Shown in pieces: positions 51,200 to 59,919 of a DNA stretch of 64,000 bases. The notes below the pieces were generated by a model, which worked only from the letters and a program-made list of their open reading frames with translations, was not told the DNA's origin and made no database searches. The DNA is from TWA4 sp051879195 (GTDB lineage Bacteria > Bacillota > Clostridia > Lachnospirales > Lachnospiraceae). The stretch spans positions 3,617 through 67,616 of the forward strand of contig JBJELO010000009.1 in assembly GCA_051879195.1 (NCBI GenBank), given 5' to 3'. Position 1 is the first letter of the stretch. Every line of letters starts with the position of its first letter. The position numbers were made by a program, and so were the translations under genes.

Positions 51200-52159
51200 C
51201 TATTCACCCAGACGCACTCTGGGATCCAGCAGCGCATTCAGCACATCCACCATAAAGGAACAGATCAGCATGGCTGCGGCAATAATCAGTGTTGTAATCA
51301 GAACCACGGGATAATCCATGGATGTAATTGCATTTGTCATGGTCAGACCGATACCGGGATAGGAAAATACCGTTTCAATGACAACGGAACCGCCTACCAG
51401 CATGGGAATACGGAACACCAGAATAACCAGAACCGGTTTCATGGCATTGCGGAAACCATGTTTCAGATAAACCTTCCATTCCGGGATACCTTTGGAACGT
51501 GCCGTTTTTATGTAATCGCTGTTCAGTACATCCAGCATGGTATTTCTGGCGTAGCGCATCAGCACTGCTACCATACCGATGGTCAGTGTCAGTACCGGCA
51601 GGAACAGATGGAAAAATGCATCTGCCAGCGGACTTGCGGCATCCGGGCTGACACGGTTGCCGGAAGGAAACCATCCCAGCTTGATGGAAAAGATCTGAAT
51701 CAGAATGATACCAACCAGGAACTGAGGAACTGCCTGTCCCAGTACGGCCAGTACACGTCCGATGTAATCGATGATACCGTTCTGACGGATTGCGGAAATA
51801 ATACCGATGCCAATACCGATGACTGCAGATAAAACAAGAGAATATCCTGCCAGCTCAAAGGTATAGGGAAGGCGGTCAGCAATCAGAGAAGAAATGGGGG
51901 TACCGTCAAAGGAATATCCCAGATTGCCGTGCAGGCAATCGCCGAGCCAGCGAAAATACTGTACGATCAGCGGATCATTCAGACCCAGTGATTCTCTCAG
52001 GGCCTCCACATTGTCCTGATTTGCGGAAAGTACTTCCGGGCTTACCATAAAGTTGATCGGGTCAATTCCCGTTAAATTCAGTGAAAAATATACGATAATG
52101 CTGATGAGAAACAGCATGGGAATCATCATAAGCAGTTTTTTGACGATATATTTGAGCAT
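51200..52159 (-). CDS. Dpp/Opp-type ABC importer permease (DppB-like)
   Basis: A 319-residue permease. MLKYIVKKLLMMIPMLFLIS begins the first membrane segment; the EAA loop region is TARSKGIPEWKVYLKHGFRNAMKP. The start follows CCAGGAGGG and sits just after a stable GAAA tetraloop hairpin. It is the second gene of the operon. Confidence 0.92.
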   Translation of the reverse strand: MLKYIVKKLLMMIPMLFLISIIVYFSLNLTGIDPINFMVSPEVLSANQDNVEALRESLGLNDPLIVQYFRWLGDCLHGNLGYSFDGTPISSLIADRLPYTFELAGYSLVLSAVIGIGIGIISAIRQNGIIDYIGRVLAVLGQAVPQFLVGIILIQIFSIKLGWFPSGNRVSPDAASPLADAFFHLFLPVLTLTIGMVAVLMRYARNTMLDVLNSDYIKTARSKGIPEWKVYLKHGFRNAMKPVLVILVFRIPMLVGGSVVIETVFSYPGIGLTMTNAITSMDYPVVLITTLIIAAAMLICSFMVDVLNALLDPRVRLGE

Positions 52160-52174
52160 GTAATCCCTCCTGGA

Positions 52175-52226
52175 TCCGGCTTTCGCCGGAGGAACCGGAA
52201 AAGTTTTCCAACTGCATTTTTCCGGT
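52175..52226 (-). promoter_or_regulatory. Hairpins between the binding protein and permease genes
   Basis: On the minus strand two hairpins stand in the gap: ACCGGAAAA/TTTTCCGGT (52194-52226) and TCCGGC-GAAA-GCCGGA (52175-52190), the latter a stable tetraloop placed just before the AGGAGG site of the permease. Such structures often stabilise the upstream mRNA and let more binding protein than permease be made. Confidence 0.65.
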
Positions 52227-52335
52227 ATGTAAATCGGGATGCCGCAAAACAATGGCTGGTTCATTCTGCAGCATCCCATTTTCATTATGCTACATTATTT
52301 ATGCTACACGATTATAACAGGATTTTGGGAAGAGC

Positions 52336-53946
52336 CTATTTTGCAAGTTCCCAGTTTTCAAAATCGAGGTCGCAGCTGTAAAGAGGATTACAGAAGGTTA
52401 CGCCCTCCGGAACCTTTACATTGCTGCTTGTGAATACGTAAGTACCAACTGTAAATAACGGAACTTTGTACATGTATTCCTGTTCCATTCCCTGCAGTTC
52501 TTTCAGAACTTCATCTCTGTCTGCAGCGTCTGTTGCCGAGGAAAGTCTGGAAATGATCTCGTCGAAAGTAGTTTCTCCGCCGAAAATGTTCTTGAACAAC
52601 GCATCGGTGCTCATGTATTCTGTATACCATTCATCGATTGAGAAGGATGATTTGCCCTTGAAACCGATATCGTAATCACGGGTGGTAAACAGATCGGTTG
52701 TACCGTCGTTGGACAGTGTTGCTTCAACCTTCAGGCCGGCCTGTTCCAGATAATAAACGATCATGTTGATCAGGTCGATGGAAGTCTGGTCATTGTTGTA
52801 GTAGCAGATTTTCAGAGTACGGCTCATATCGTAACCGGATGCTGCGATATCGGCTTTTGCCTTTTCTGCATCAAATGTATAGGAATATCCGTTGTATGCT
52901 TCGTGATCATCCGGTACGCCGGAGTTCAGAACTGTTGCATTGGGATATAAGCCTGCCAGAGTAGCACGGTCGATTGCTTCAATTAAAGCCTTACGTACTT
53001 CCAGGCTCTGCATTGCTTCATTCTCATTACCGTCTGTGCCCTTCATGTTGAAGATCAGATATTTGTAGAACAGTACATCCACTTCATTGGAAGTGAAGTT
53101 GTCCATCTTACCCAGTTCCTCAACCAGCCCGGCATCATTGCCGTACACATAGTCAACATTGCCTGCCTGAGCAGCAGTAATGAAGTCTGTTACAAAGTAT
53201 ACGGTAACTTTTGTGATTTTGGGTGCGGTACCTTCATAATACTCATTCAGCTTCAGAGTGAAGTAGTTGCCTTTGTTCAGTTCATCCAGGCAGAACATGC
53301 CGGAGCATACAGGATTCTGCCAGAAAGCATCACTGTCCAGAGACAAGGGATCTGCATTTTCCAGGCAGTGTTTGGGCAGGATCGCAAACTGTGATAATAC
53401 ATTCATCATGGATGCATAAGGCGTTGTCATGCTGATTGTCAGAACATTGCCGTCAGCTTTCATTTCTTTAATATTGGAAAATGCCGCTGTATAAATAGAG
53501 TTGATTGTTGCAGTTTTCAAAGCGGTTTCAATAGAGAAGATCACATCATCTGTTGTCAGGTCTTCTCCGTCTGACCATTTCAGTCCTTCTTTCAGGGTTA
53601 CGGTATAAGTCATACCATCTTCCGAAACAACAACTTCAGCCAGATCCGGTTCAGTCTTTTCCAGGGAACTGTCAGCAAGAAGCAGAGAACGGAACATCAG
53701 ATTGGTTGCCATCTGGCGGTTGTACCAGGGTGTGGGAATCTTATCATCTGTAGAAGAGCCATCACCGGTTGTGATCGCAAGTTTCAGAGAACCATCTGAA
53801 ACAGCTGCTGCAGGTGTACTGCTGCCGGATTCATTCGCTGCTGCGGGATCCTTTGTGTCTTTGCTTCCGCCGCCGCAGCCTGTAAAACCGGTTGCCAGCA
53901 ATGCCATTGTCAGTAAAAGTGCTGCAAGTTTTGAGATTTTCTTCAT
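52336..53946 (-). CDS. Extracellular solute-binding lipoprotein (SBP_bac_5), putative SatA-type
   Basis: A 536-residue binding protein of the peptide/nickel/sugar SBP_bac_5 family. A signal peptide with lipobox (about residue 24, TGFTGCGG) is followed by a Ser/Ala linker and two lobes (LKEGLKWSDGEDLTTDDVIFSI, TLKICYYNNDQTSI). It is the first gene of the importer operon. Family members bind peptides, nickel or oligosaccharides. Because the operon ends with a YhcH-family gene and faces nan/nag genes, sialic acid is the best guess, as for SatA of Haemophilus ducreyi. The substrate is inference. Confidence 0.85.
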   Translation of the reverse strand: MKKISKLAALLLTMALLATGFTGCGGGSKDTKDPAAANESGSSTPAAAVSDGSLKLAITTGDGSSTDDKIPTPWYNRQMATNLMFRSLLLADSSLEKTEPDLAEVVVSEDGMTYTVTLKEGLKWSDGEDLTTDDVIFSIETALKTATINSIYTAAFSNIKEMKADGNVLTISMTTPYASMMNVLSQFAILPKHCLENADPLSLDSDAFWQNPVCSGMFCLDELNKGNYFTLKLNEYYEGTAPKITKVTVYFVTDFITAAQAGNVDYVYGNDAGLVEELGKMDNFTSNEVDVLFYKYLIFNMKGTDGNENEAMQSLEVRKALIEAIDRATLAGLYPNATVLNSGVPDDHEAYNGYSYTFDAEKAKADIAASGYDMSRTLKICYYNNDQTSIDLINMIVYYLEQAGLKVEATLSNDGTTDLFTTRDYDIGFKGKSSFSIDEWYTEYMSTDALFKNIFGGETTFDEIISRLSSATDAADRDEVLKELQGMEQEYMYKVPLFTVGTYVFTSSNVKVPEGVTFCNPLYSCDLDFENWELAK

Positions 53947-54567
53947 AAATCCCTCTCCTTTCTTAAAATAGAATATGAATGCTGCTGCGCCCCCTCCATC
54001 TTCATTTCACCATGCAGAAGATGAAATTGATTTTCATCATTGGGGCATTTTTTACGATAAACAGTTTTATCAATCTGTTTAATCTGTAAAATCTGTATAC
54101 ATTTTATGAAATATTTTTTCATTTGTATATCGGTAATGTTCACAATTTGAAATGTTCTTTTTTAGATATTATGTATGATTTAGTGTAATTTTTATTTATT
54201 TTTAGATATTATGTATATTTTTAAGTACATAATTCCAATTGATATTTGTGTTTTTTGTATTATTTTTGTAAATCTTGCTTCATGAAATGAAAAATATTTT
54301 TATTTCGTTAAAAATGACATGTTCTTTTCATTTTTTTACAGTTTAGCTATTTTGAATATGTAATTTTTATCTGCTGGGACATTTCCTTTATAAAACTTTT
54401 CAAATCGTTTTCAGACTATATTTTCCCGCTTCTTTTTTGCATAATTTTACCGAAAAAAACTTGAAAAAAATGAATTTTTTCTAATTTCTTTTTCACAGGT
54501 TTATATTATACTATAGTTAGAAGTTTATTTTTCCATTGAACAAGTGACTATCTCCAGGAAGTGAAAT
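53947..54567. promoter_or_regulatory. AT-rich promoter region with spaced direct repeats
   Basis: This 621-base gap between the importer operon and a divergent metalloprotease gene holds no gene. It is very AT-rich. An 18-base word, TTTTTAGATATTATGTAT, occurs at 54159-54176 and again at 54199-54216, exactly 40 bases apart (about four helical turns), which suggests a regulator binding the same DNA face twice. I could not place a clear -35/-10 pair for the importer operon. Confidence 0.5.
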
Positions 54568-55287
54568 ATGCAGAACGAATCCAGCCAGATGAAAGAGATT
54601 ACGGTCGAGGAATTTACCATACTGATCGAACGAAAGCCTATAAAAAACATGTATCTGCGGATCCTTCCGGATGACGGAAGTATCCGTATTTCCGCACCTC
54701 TGGATATGCCCGAGGAAACAATTGCCGCATTTGCGCAGAGCCGGATCTCCTGGATCCGCAATAAAAAAAAGAAACTGGCAGGAACTTCCCTGAAACAGAA
54801 AGTCACTGCCAGACGTTATCTGACGGGGGAAACCCATTACCTGTGGGGGCATCCTCTTTTTCTTAATGTCATTACAACCAATGTGAAACCAAATGTGGAG
54901 GTATATGCCAACTGCATCCAGCTTTACGTTCATCCGGAAAGCACGGTGGAGCAGAGGAAAAAACTGATCACTGAATGGTACCGACTGCAGCTGAAAGAGA
55001 TGATTCCTCAGATTTTTTCCCACTGGGAACCGATCATGGGAGTCCACGCCAAAGAAGTTCATATCAAAGCCATGAAAACCCGATGGGGCACCTGCAATAC
55101 AGCCGAACAACGTATCTGGCTGAACCTGTATCTGGCGCAGAAACCTCTGAAATGCGTCGAATACGTCATTGTCCACGAACTGTGTCATCTGATTGTCCCC
55201 AATCACAGCAAACGTTTCTATTATTATATGGACCTTTTCCTGCCTGACTGGAAAAAACGAAAAGAAATCCTCAATCAGTCTCCGTGA
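54568..55287 (+). CDS. YgjP-like metallopeptidase domain protein
   Basis: A 239-residue protein of the YgjP/WLM-type metallopeptidase family. It has an N-terminal beta-rich part, then MKTRWGTCN and the zinc motif HELCHLIVPNHS with a nearby Glu-containing helix. Members are compact predicted proteases of mostly unknown target. The ATG follows CAGGAAG. Its 3' end overlaps the convergent aat gene by 17 bases. Confidence 0.85.
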   Translation: MQNESSQMKEITVEEFTILIERKPIKNMYLRILPDDGSIRISAPLDMPEETIAAFAQSRISWIRNKKKKLAGTSLKQKVTARRYLTGETHYLWGHPLFLNVITTNVKPNVEVYANCIQLYVHPESTVEQRKKLITEWYRLQLKEMIPQIFSHWEPIMGVHAKEVHIKAMKTRWGTCNTAEQRIWLNLYLAQKPLKCVEYVIVHELCHLIVPNHSKRFYYYMDLFLPDWKKRKEILNQSP

Positions 55288-55942
55288 TTATTTCTTCTTC
55301 CATGCCTTTTTCCACGTAACTCATATATTCTTCATAAGATATGAAACGGCCTCCCATGCTTTCCAGATGAGCCGTATGAAACTGACAGTCAATCATGTAA
55401 AACCCCAGCCGCTGCAGATACTGCGAAAGGCAGATCAGCGCCAGCTTTGACGCATTGGGAACCAGAGAAAACATGCTTTCCCCGAAAAAACACCGCCCCA
55501 GAACGACGCCGTACAGTCCGCCCACCAGCTGTTCCCTCTCACGGACCTCCACACTTGCGGCATACCCCATTCTGTGGAGTTCCCTGTACGCCGCTTCCAT
55601 GCCGTCGGTAATCCACGTTCCCACGTTCGTTTCCCGAAGTTTTCTGCAGTGCTCAATCACCTCATCAAAATCATGGTTCAGAGTCACTTTGAGAGTCGTT
55701 TTCCGCATAAATTTTTTCATTGATTTTGATATCCGGATCTCTTCCGGAAAAATCACAAACCGCTCATGCGGACACCACCACAGAATCTCCGCATCATCAT
55801 TAAACCAGGGGAAAATCCCGTTGGAATAGGCCAGAAGCAGCCGCTCCGGCCTCAGATCCCCTCCCACCGCCAGCAAACCGTCCTCGTCAGCACCTGCCGG
55901 CGGCGGAAACCAGATATCCTCATCCAGTAAATAAACAGCCAT
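55271..55942 (-). CDS. aat: Leucyl/phenylalanyl-tRNA-protein transferase
   Basis: A 223-residue enzyme that adds Leu or Phe to N-terminal Arg/Lys, marking proteins for ClpAPS degradation. FPPPAGADEDGLLAVGGDL, AYSNGIFPWFN, ILWWCPHERFVIF and VGGLYGVVLGRCFFGESMFS are signature segments. The start at 55942 is 6 bases after GGGAG. The gene is common in Gram-negative bacteria but patchy in clostridia. It overlaps the convergent YgjP-like gene and lies 16 bases after the CGGC-like gene, with which it is probably co-transcribed. Confidence 0.93.
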   Translation of the reverse strand: MAVYLLDEDIWFPPPAGADEDGLLAVGGDLRPERLLLAYSNGIFPWFNDDAEILWWCPHERFVIFPEEIRISKSMKKFMRKTTLKVTLNHDFDEVIEHCRKLRETNVGTWITDGMEAAYRELHRMGYAASVEVREREQLVGGLYGVVLGRCFFGESMFSLVPNASKLALICLSQYLQRLGFYMIDCQFHTAHLESMGGRFISYEEYMSYVEKGMEEEIITETD

Positions 55943-55957
55943 ATGCATCTCCCGATT

Positions 55958-56335
55958 CTATAAAAATGGTACCCGGCCTTTATGAGTTCCCTGAACAACG
56001 CGAATTCCTCTTTCTTCCATCATTTGGCAGATTTTTCTCATCCGCGGGCACAAATACCACTGATGGTTTTCGTTTTCGAACCAGGAACATACTCCCACAT
56101 GCATAATTTGGACATTTTTCTTTACCAGACATTCCAGTTTTTCCTGAATACCCGGATCTTCTTCCGGCTCCAGAGGCTGTTTGTCCCTGCAGTCATTGCA
56201 GGTCATAAAAGCCCCAAGTCTGACATCCCGTCCATATCGGGAGAAAGACGCGTTTTTGTCGTAAAAGGCATCCAGACATGCCGATCCTGTGCACACATCA
56301 TTGGCACGAATGCAGGTAACAATTCCTACGTTCAT
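55958..56335 (-). CDS. CGGC-domain-like protein
   Basis: A 125-residue Cys-rich protein resembling the CGGC-domain family: an N-terminal VGIVTC strand, a pair CTGSACLDAFY, and GAFMTCNDC, where the eponymous CGGC appears as CNDC. A later KKNVQIMHVGVCSWFE segment and a CPRM end add Cys residues. These proteins are thought to bind metal or a small ligand. It lies 36 bases after a corrinoid ABC ATPase gene in the same direction, so it may belong to that transcript. Moderate confidence in the family. Confidence 0.65.
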   Translation of the reverse strand: MNVGIVTCIRANDVCTGSACLDAFYDKNASFSRYGRDVRLGAFMTCNDCRDKQPLEPEEDPGIQEKLECLVKKNVQIMHVGVCSWFENENHQWYLCPRMRKICQMMEERGIRVVQGTHKGRVPFL

Positions 56336-56371
56336 ATTCCTCCTCCTGACAGTCAGATGTCAGACTGTAAT

Positions 56372-57127
56372 TCATACATACAGAATATGCATCTGTCCGT
56401 TGTGATCTCTTACAATTTCCGTTTCCACATGGTAAATATCGGATATCAATTGACGGGTCAGTACCTCTTCCGTTCTGCCGCATCCGACAATCTCTCCATC
56501 TTTCAGAACATAGAGACGGTCGCAGAACATGGCAGCAATATTCAGATCATGAATTGCGGAAACCACTGTTACATTCAATTGTTTTACCATGCGCATCAGC
56601 TGAAGCTGATGTGTAATATCCAGATGATTGGTGGGCTCATCCAGAATCAGACAGGGGGTCTGCTGAGCCAGCGCCCTTGCGAGAATCACCCTCTGCTGTT
56701 CCCCGCCGGACAACGTGGAAAAATCCCGATCAATAAAATCATACATTCCCACTGTTTTCAACGCTTCATCTACAATTTCGTAATCTTTTGCATTATCTCT
56801 CTCAAGCGCTTTTTTATGAGGCGCACGCCCCATCAGTACAACCTCCCGGACGGAAAATTCAAAGTTGTAATAGTTATGCTGGGCCAGCACCGCCATCTTT
56901 TTCGCAGAATTGCGGTAACTGATTCCATCCATATCTTCGCCATCCAGACGGACACACCCGCCCGAAGGCTTTAAAACGCGGTAAATACATTTTAACATGG
57001 TGGATTTTCCGCTGCCGTTGGGTCCGATGATTCCCACAAACTGTTTTTCGGGAACTTCAAGAGAAATTCCTTTCAGGATTTCCTTTGCACCATAGGATAA
57101 TCTGACATTTTCTGTATCTATTCTCAT
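56372..57127 (-). CDS. btuD: Corrinoid ABC importer ATPase (BtuD-like)
   Basis: A 251-residue ATPase of the iron/siderophore/cobalamin family. Walker A is GPNGSGKSTMLK, the signature is LSGGEQQRVILARAL and Walker B is CLILDEPTNHLD. It overlaps the permease gene by 4 bases (ATGA). The cobalamin riboswitch ahead of the operon makes cobalamin or another corrinoid the likely substrate; siderophore cannot be excluded from the protein alone. Confidence 0.88.
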   Translation of the reverse strand: MRIDTENVRLSYGAKEILKGISLEVPEKQFVGIIGPNGSGKSTMLKCIYRVLKPSGGCVRLDGEDMDGISYRNSAKKMAVLAQHNYYNFEFSVREVVLMGRAPHKKALERDNAKDYEIVDEALKTVGMYDFIDRDFSTLSGGEQQRVILARALAQQTPCLILDEPTNHLDITHQLQLMRMVKQLNVTVVSAIHDLNIAAMFCDRLYVLKDGEIVGCGRTEEVLTRQLISDIYHVETEIVRDHNGQMHILYV

Positions 57128-58191
57128 GATTTACCACCCCCGAAACCATATGATCTGCGAACCATCAGATAGATGAAGCAGGGTGCACCGATAATGGAAA
57201 TCAGGATACCGATGGGCATCTCTGAATTAGGCAGAATGATTCTGCAGGCCACATCACTCCAGATCAGAAAAATCGCGCCGGTCAGAGCACAAAGCGGAAT
57301 CATTTTTTTATGATCCGTACCAAAAATCATACGTATGGCATGAGGGATAATCAGACCCACAAACCCGATCATTCCTGCAGCATATACAGCAAATCCCACC
57401 ATGAGAGCTGAGACGATCATATACATATTGCGCACCTTATGCAAATCTGTTCCCAGTGTAATCGATACCTCATCCCCCAGCAGCATCAGGTTCAGATTCC
57501 GGTACTGTGTCCAGAAAAACAGAACCCCGATAATAATAACAGGCAATACAACAGCCACTTTTCCCCATTTTGCACCGGCAAGGCTCCCCATGGTCCAGAA
57601 TGTCACTTCACTCATGGCGTTTTTATCATTGGCTATGTAAAGCACAAAACTGGAAAAGGCAGAGCAGACCGAACTGATCGCCATACCTGCAAGAATCAGC
57701 TTTCCTGCATTGGAGCGGCCCCCTATGCCGGAGATAAACATAACCGCAAAGGAAGCTCCCATTGCCCCAAGAAAAGCGGCAATTCCTACGGAATTCTGTC
57801 CCAGAAAAGATCCTATTCCCAACATAATTGCAAGTGTTGCACCGAGGGATGCGCCGGAAGAAATACCCAGCACGTAAGGATCCGCCAGAGGATTTTTTAC
57901 TACAGCCTGCATAATAACACCGCAGACGGATAACCCCATCCCGACAGCTACTGCCAGCAAAACTCTGGGCAGACGGATCAGCCATACCACGTCATGCACC
58001 GGATCAGAAAATATATTAAAGGATTTCATATGGAACAGTTTATAAAAAACAACACTGTATACTTCCTTCAGCGAAATATCGGCATTGCCGAATGTAATGG
58101 AAGCCAGTATGGAAAAGATCAGTAGCACAAACAGTACAACCATTGCCAGCAGATAAAAAGCGCCGCTTCTCTTTTTTGATTTATCCTGCAT
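57124..58191 (-). CDS. btuC: Corrinoid ABC importer permease (BtuC-like)
   Basis: A 355-residue FecCD-family permease with about ten membrane segments. VWLIRLPRVLLAVAVGMGLSVCGVIMQAV, NPLADPYVLGISSGASLGA and AVYAAGMIGFVGLIIPHAIRMIFG are hallmark blocks. It lies 13 bases after the binding-protein gene. Confidence 0.88.
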   Translation of the reverse strand: MQDKSKKRSGAFYLLAMVVLFVLLIFSILASITFGNADISLKEVYSVVFYKLFHMKSFNIFSDPVHDVVWLIRLPRVLLAVAVGMGLSVCGVIMQAVVKNPLADPYVLGISSGASLGATLAIMLGIGSFLGQNSVGIAAFLGAMGASFAVMFISGIGGRSNAGKLILAGMAISSVCSAFSSFVLYIANDKNAMSEVTFWTMGSLAGAKWGKVAVVLPVIIIGVLFFWTQYRNLNLMLLGDEVSITLGTDLHKVRNMYMIVSALMVGFAVYAAGMIGFVGLIIPHAIRMIFGTDHKKMIPLCALTGAIFLIWSDVACRIILPNSEMPIGILISIIGAPCFIYLMVRRSYGFGGGKS

Positions 58192-58204
58192 GGTTACTGC
58201 GCTC

Positions 58205-59332
58205 CTATTCTCCCAGATTCAGATCGGGATACAGCCCTTTCGCAATCGTTTCAATACCGTCCTGAGTACGTGTCGCACTTGCGTACATTTCACTCAGCAT
58301 AATCGGAATGACTCTGTCATTCTTCACTGCATCCAGACTTGCAAGTGATTCATCTTTCAGAATATAATCAAGATTGGTCTGTTTCACTGTTTCCGGATCA
58401 TCTCCTGCATAAGGCATATAAACAACAAAAATCACATCGGGATTTGCATTGATGATATCCTCTTTACCAAGGGTACTGCCATCAGGGTTTGCCAGATTGC
58501 CTCCCAGCTGCGTAACCATGTCTCCGCCCAGAGTATTGGCACCATAATTATAATAGCTGTCTGAGCTGTACTCCAGAATCAGTACATCCGGTTTTTCACT
58601 CATATCAGCTGCAGCCGCCTTTGTTTTCTCAATGGTATCCTGCATATTGCTGACAATTGCTTCCGCTTTGTCCTGCACGTCAAAAATCTTACCGATGTTC
58701 AGAATATCATTATATTCATTCTCCAAAGTTTTCGCATAGGGAGTATCTCCATCCTTGGGATGAGTATTGGTATTCATATAAATATTGGTTCCCTTATCAA
58801 CCCAGCCTTTTGCTTCACCAAGTGTTTTTTCACCGAACAGAGAACCCCATGAGAAAATCATATCCGGCTCCAGCATGGTCACAGTCTCAAGAGAAGGAGT
58901 GAATTCATCCAGATAGTTCAGTTTGGAAAATGCCTCCTTCTGATCGTCGGGAACTTCATTATCCAGACCGGCTGCTGCTATGATATGATCCTCCAGTCCC
59001 AGTGCCAGCATGGTTTCAATGCTGCCCTGGTAAACAGCCAGGACCTTATCCGGTGCTTTATCATAAACTGTTGTCAGTTCCTTGCCATCGGTTCCATAAG
59101 TAGTAATCGTCAGCGGATACTCTGTCTTTTTGGCAGATACTGCTTCTGTCTCTTCTGTTGTTTCATTCAAAGCGGAATCGGTTGCCTGATTGTCTTCCAC
59201 AATGCTGTTGGCATCCTTTCTGTTGCTGTCTCCGGAGTTGTCCCCAGTTCCTCCGCATGCAGCCAGTGAAAATGTCATACCTGCCGCCAGGATCAGCGCC
59301 ATTGCCTTTTTTGCAAATCTTGATTTTGCCAT
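58205..59332 (-). CDS. btuF: Corrinoid-binding lipoprotein (BtuF-like)
   Basis: A 375-residue extracellular binding protein with a signal peptide and lipobox (FSLAAC), an acidic linker, then a periplasmic-binding fold: PDKVLAVYQGSIETMLALGLEDHIIAAAG, LEPDMIFSWG and NPDVIFVVYMPYAG. It is the first gene of the riboswitch-controlled operon. It is longer than E. coli BtuF because of the linker. Confidence 0.87.
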   Translation of the reverse strand: MAKSRFAKKAMALILAAGMTFSLAACGGTGDNSGDSNRKDANSIVEDNQATDSALNETTEETEAVSAKKTEYPLTITTYGTDGKELTTVYDKAPDKVLAVYQGSIETMLALGLEDHIIAAAGLDNEVPDDQKEAFSKLNYLDEFTPSLETVTMLEPDMIFSWGSLFGEKTLGEAKGWVDKGTNIYMNTNTHPKDGDTPYAKTLENEYNDILNIGKIFDVQDKAEAIVSNMQDTIEKTKAAAADMSEKPDVLILEYSSDSYYNYGANTLGGDMVTQLGGNLANPDGSTLGKEDIINANPDVIFVVYMPYAGDDPETVKQTNLDYILKDESLASLDAVKNDRVIPIMLSEMYASATRTQDGIETIAKGLYPDLNLGE

Positions 59333-59380
59333 GTTTTTTTCCTCCGTAATTGTCTAAATTTTGAAATTTTCAGATTATTC

Positions 59381-59408
59381 CAAAGAAAAAGCCTGCATGG
59401 AAGCAGGC
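59381..59408 (-). terminator. Riboswitch expression-platform terminator
   Basis: On the minus strand GCCTGC and GCAGGC form a 6-bp stem with a TTCCAT loop, followed by TTTTTCTTT, about 50 bases before the binding-protein start. The arm GCAGGC could also pair with ACCTGC of the riboswitch B12 box, a possible switch. Confidence 0.7.
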
Positions 59409-59520
59409 AAACTCACTCAATTTCTGACCATCTGGATATCTTCTGTACGACAGGAAACTTCACGGCTGATCGCGAATGTCATTCGTAAGATGCGCTTTCT
59501 TCGGAAGTTCATCTTTACCA

Positions 59521-59708
59521 GTATGAAGCAGGTTTCCTGACTTACAGCAAATAACATCTTCTTCCGCCTTCTCACAGTACAAACTGCAATGGCAAACTGG
59601 AATTAACTCGCTGAATACAGTGACCGGATCGTCCGGGATTCTCACCCGGTTCCCTCTTGCCCGGATACCTGACGGCATCCGCACTCCATACAAGATTTCA
59701 TTTCATAC
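59521..59708 (-). ncRNA. Cobalamin riboswitch
   Basis: On the minus strand the leader contains CCGGGTGAGAATCCCGGACGATCC, GGTCACTG and the B12 box AAGTCAGGAAACCTGC at about 59526-59545. GTATGAA (59702-59708) and TTCATAC (59521-59527) pair to close the structure. High cobalamin would favour the downstream terminator and shut off the importer genes. The identification is based on the conserved B12 box and the core pairs. Confidence 0.93.
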
Positions 59709-59919
59709 AAAGTATATCACATGAAAAAAACAAGTGCAAGAAATTTTTCCAGCCCGGCTGAGGTTGATGTAACCTCATTTTCCCACAAAAATCGCCTTTT
59801 TCTGTACTTTTATGTTACAATGTGGTATCATTTGTTTTACTGCACTGCAGATCAGAATACCGCAGCAGTCCCCCTGCCCCTGAACAGCTGCAGAATAAGT
59901 ACAACAGAAAGGTATGAAT

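Noticed and set aside
59460..59693. A 77-residue minus-strand reading frame
   Set aside because: It lies wholly within the cobalamin riboswitch and its platform and has no ribosome site.
59709..59913. Glycine riboswitch ahead of the AgcS symporter
   Set aside because: Such riboswitches often precede agcS, but no tandem glycine aptamer sequence is present.
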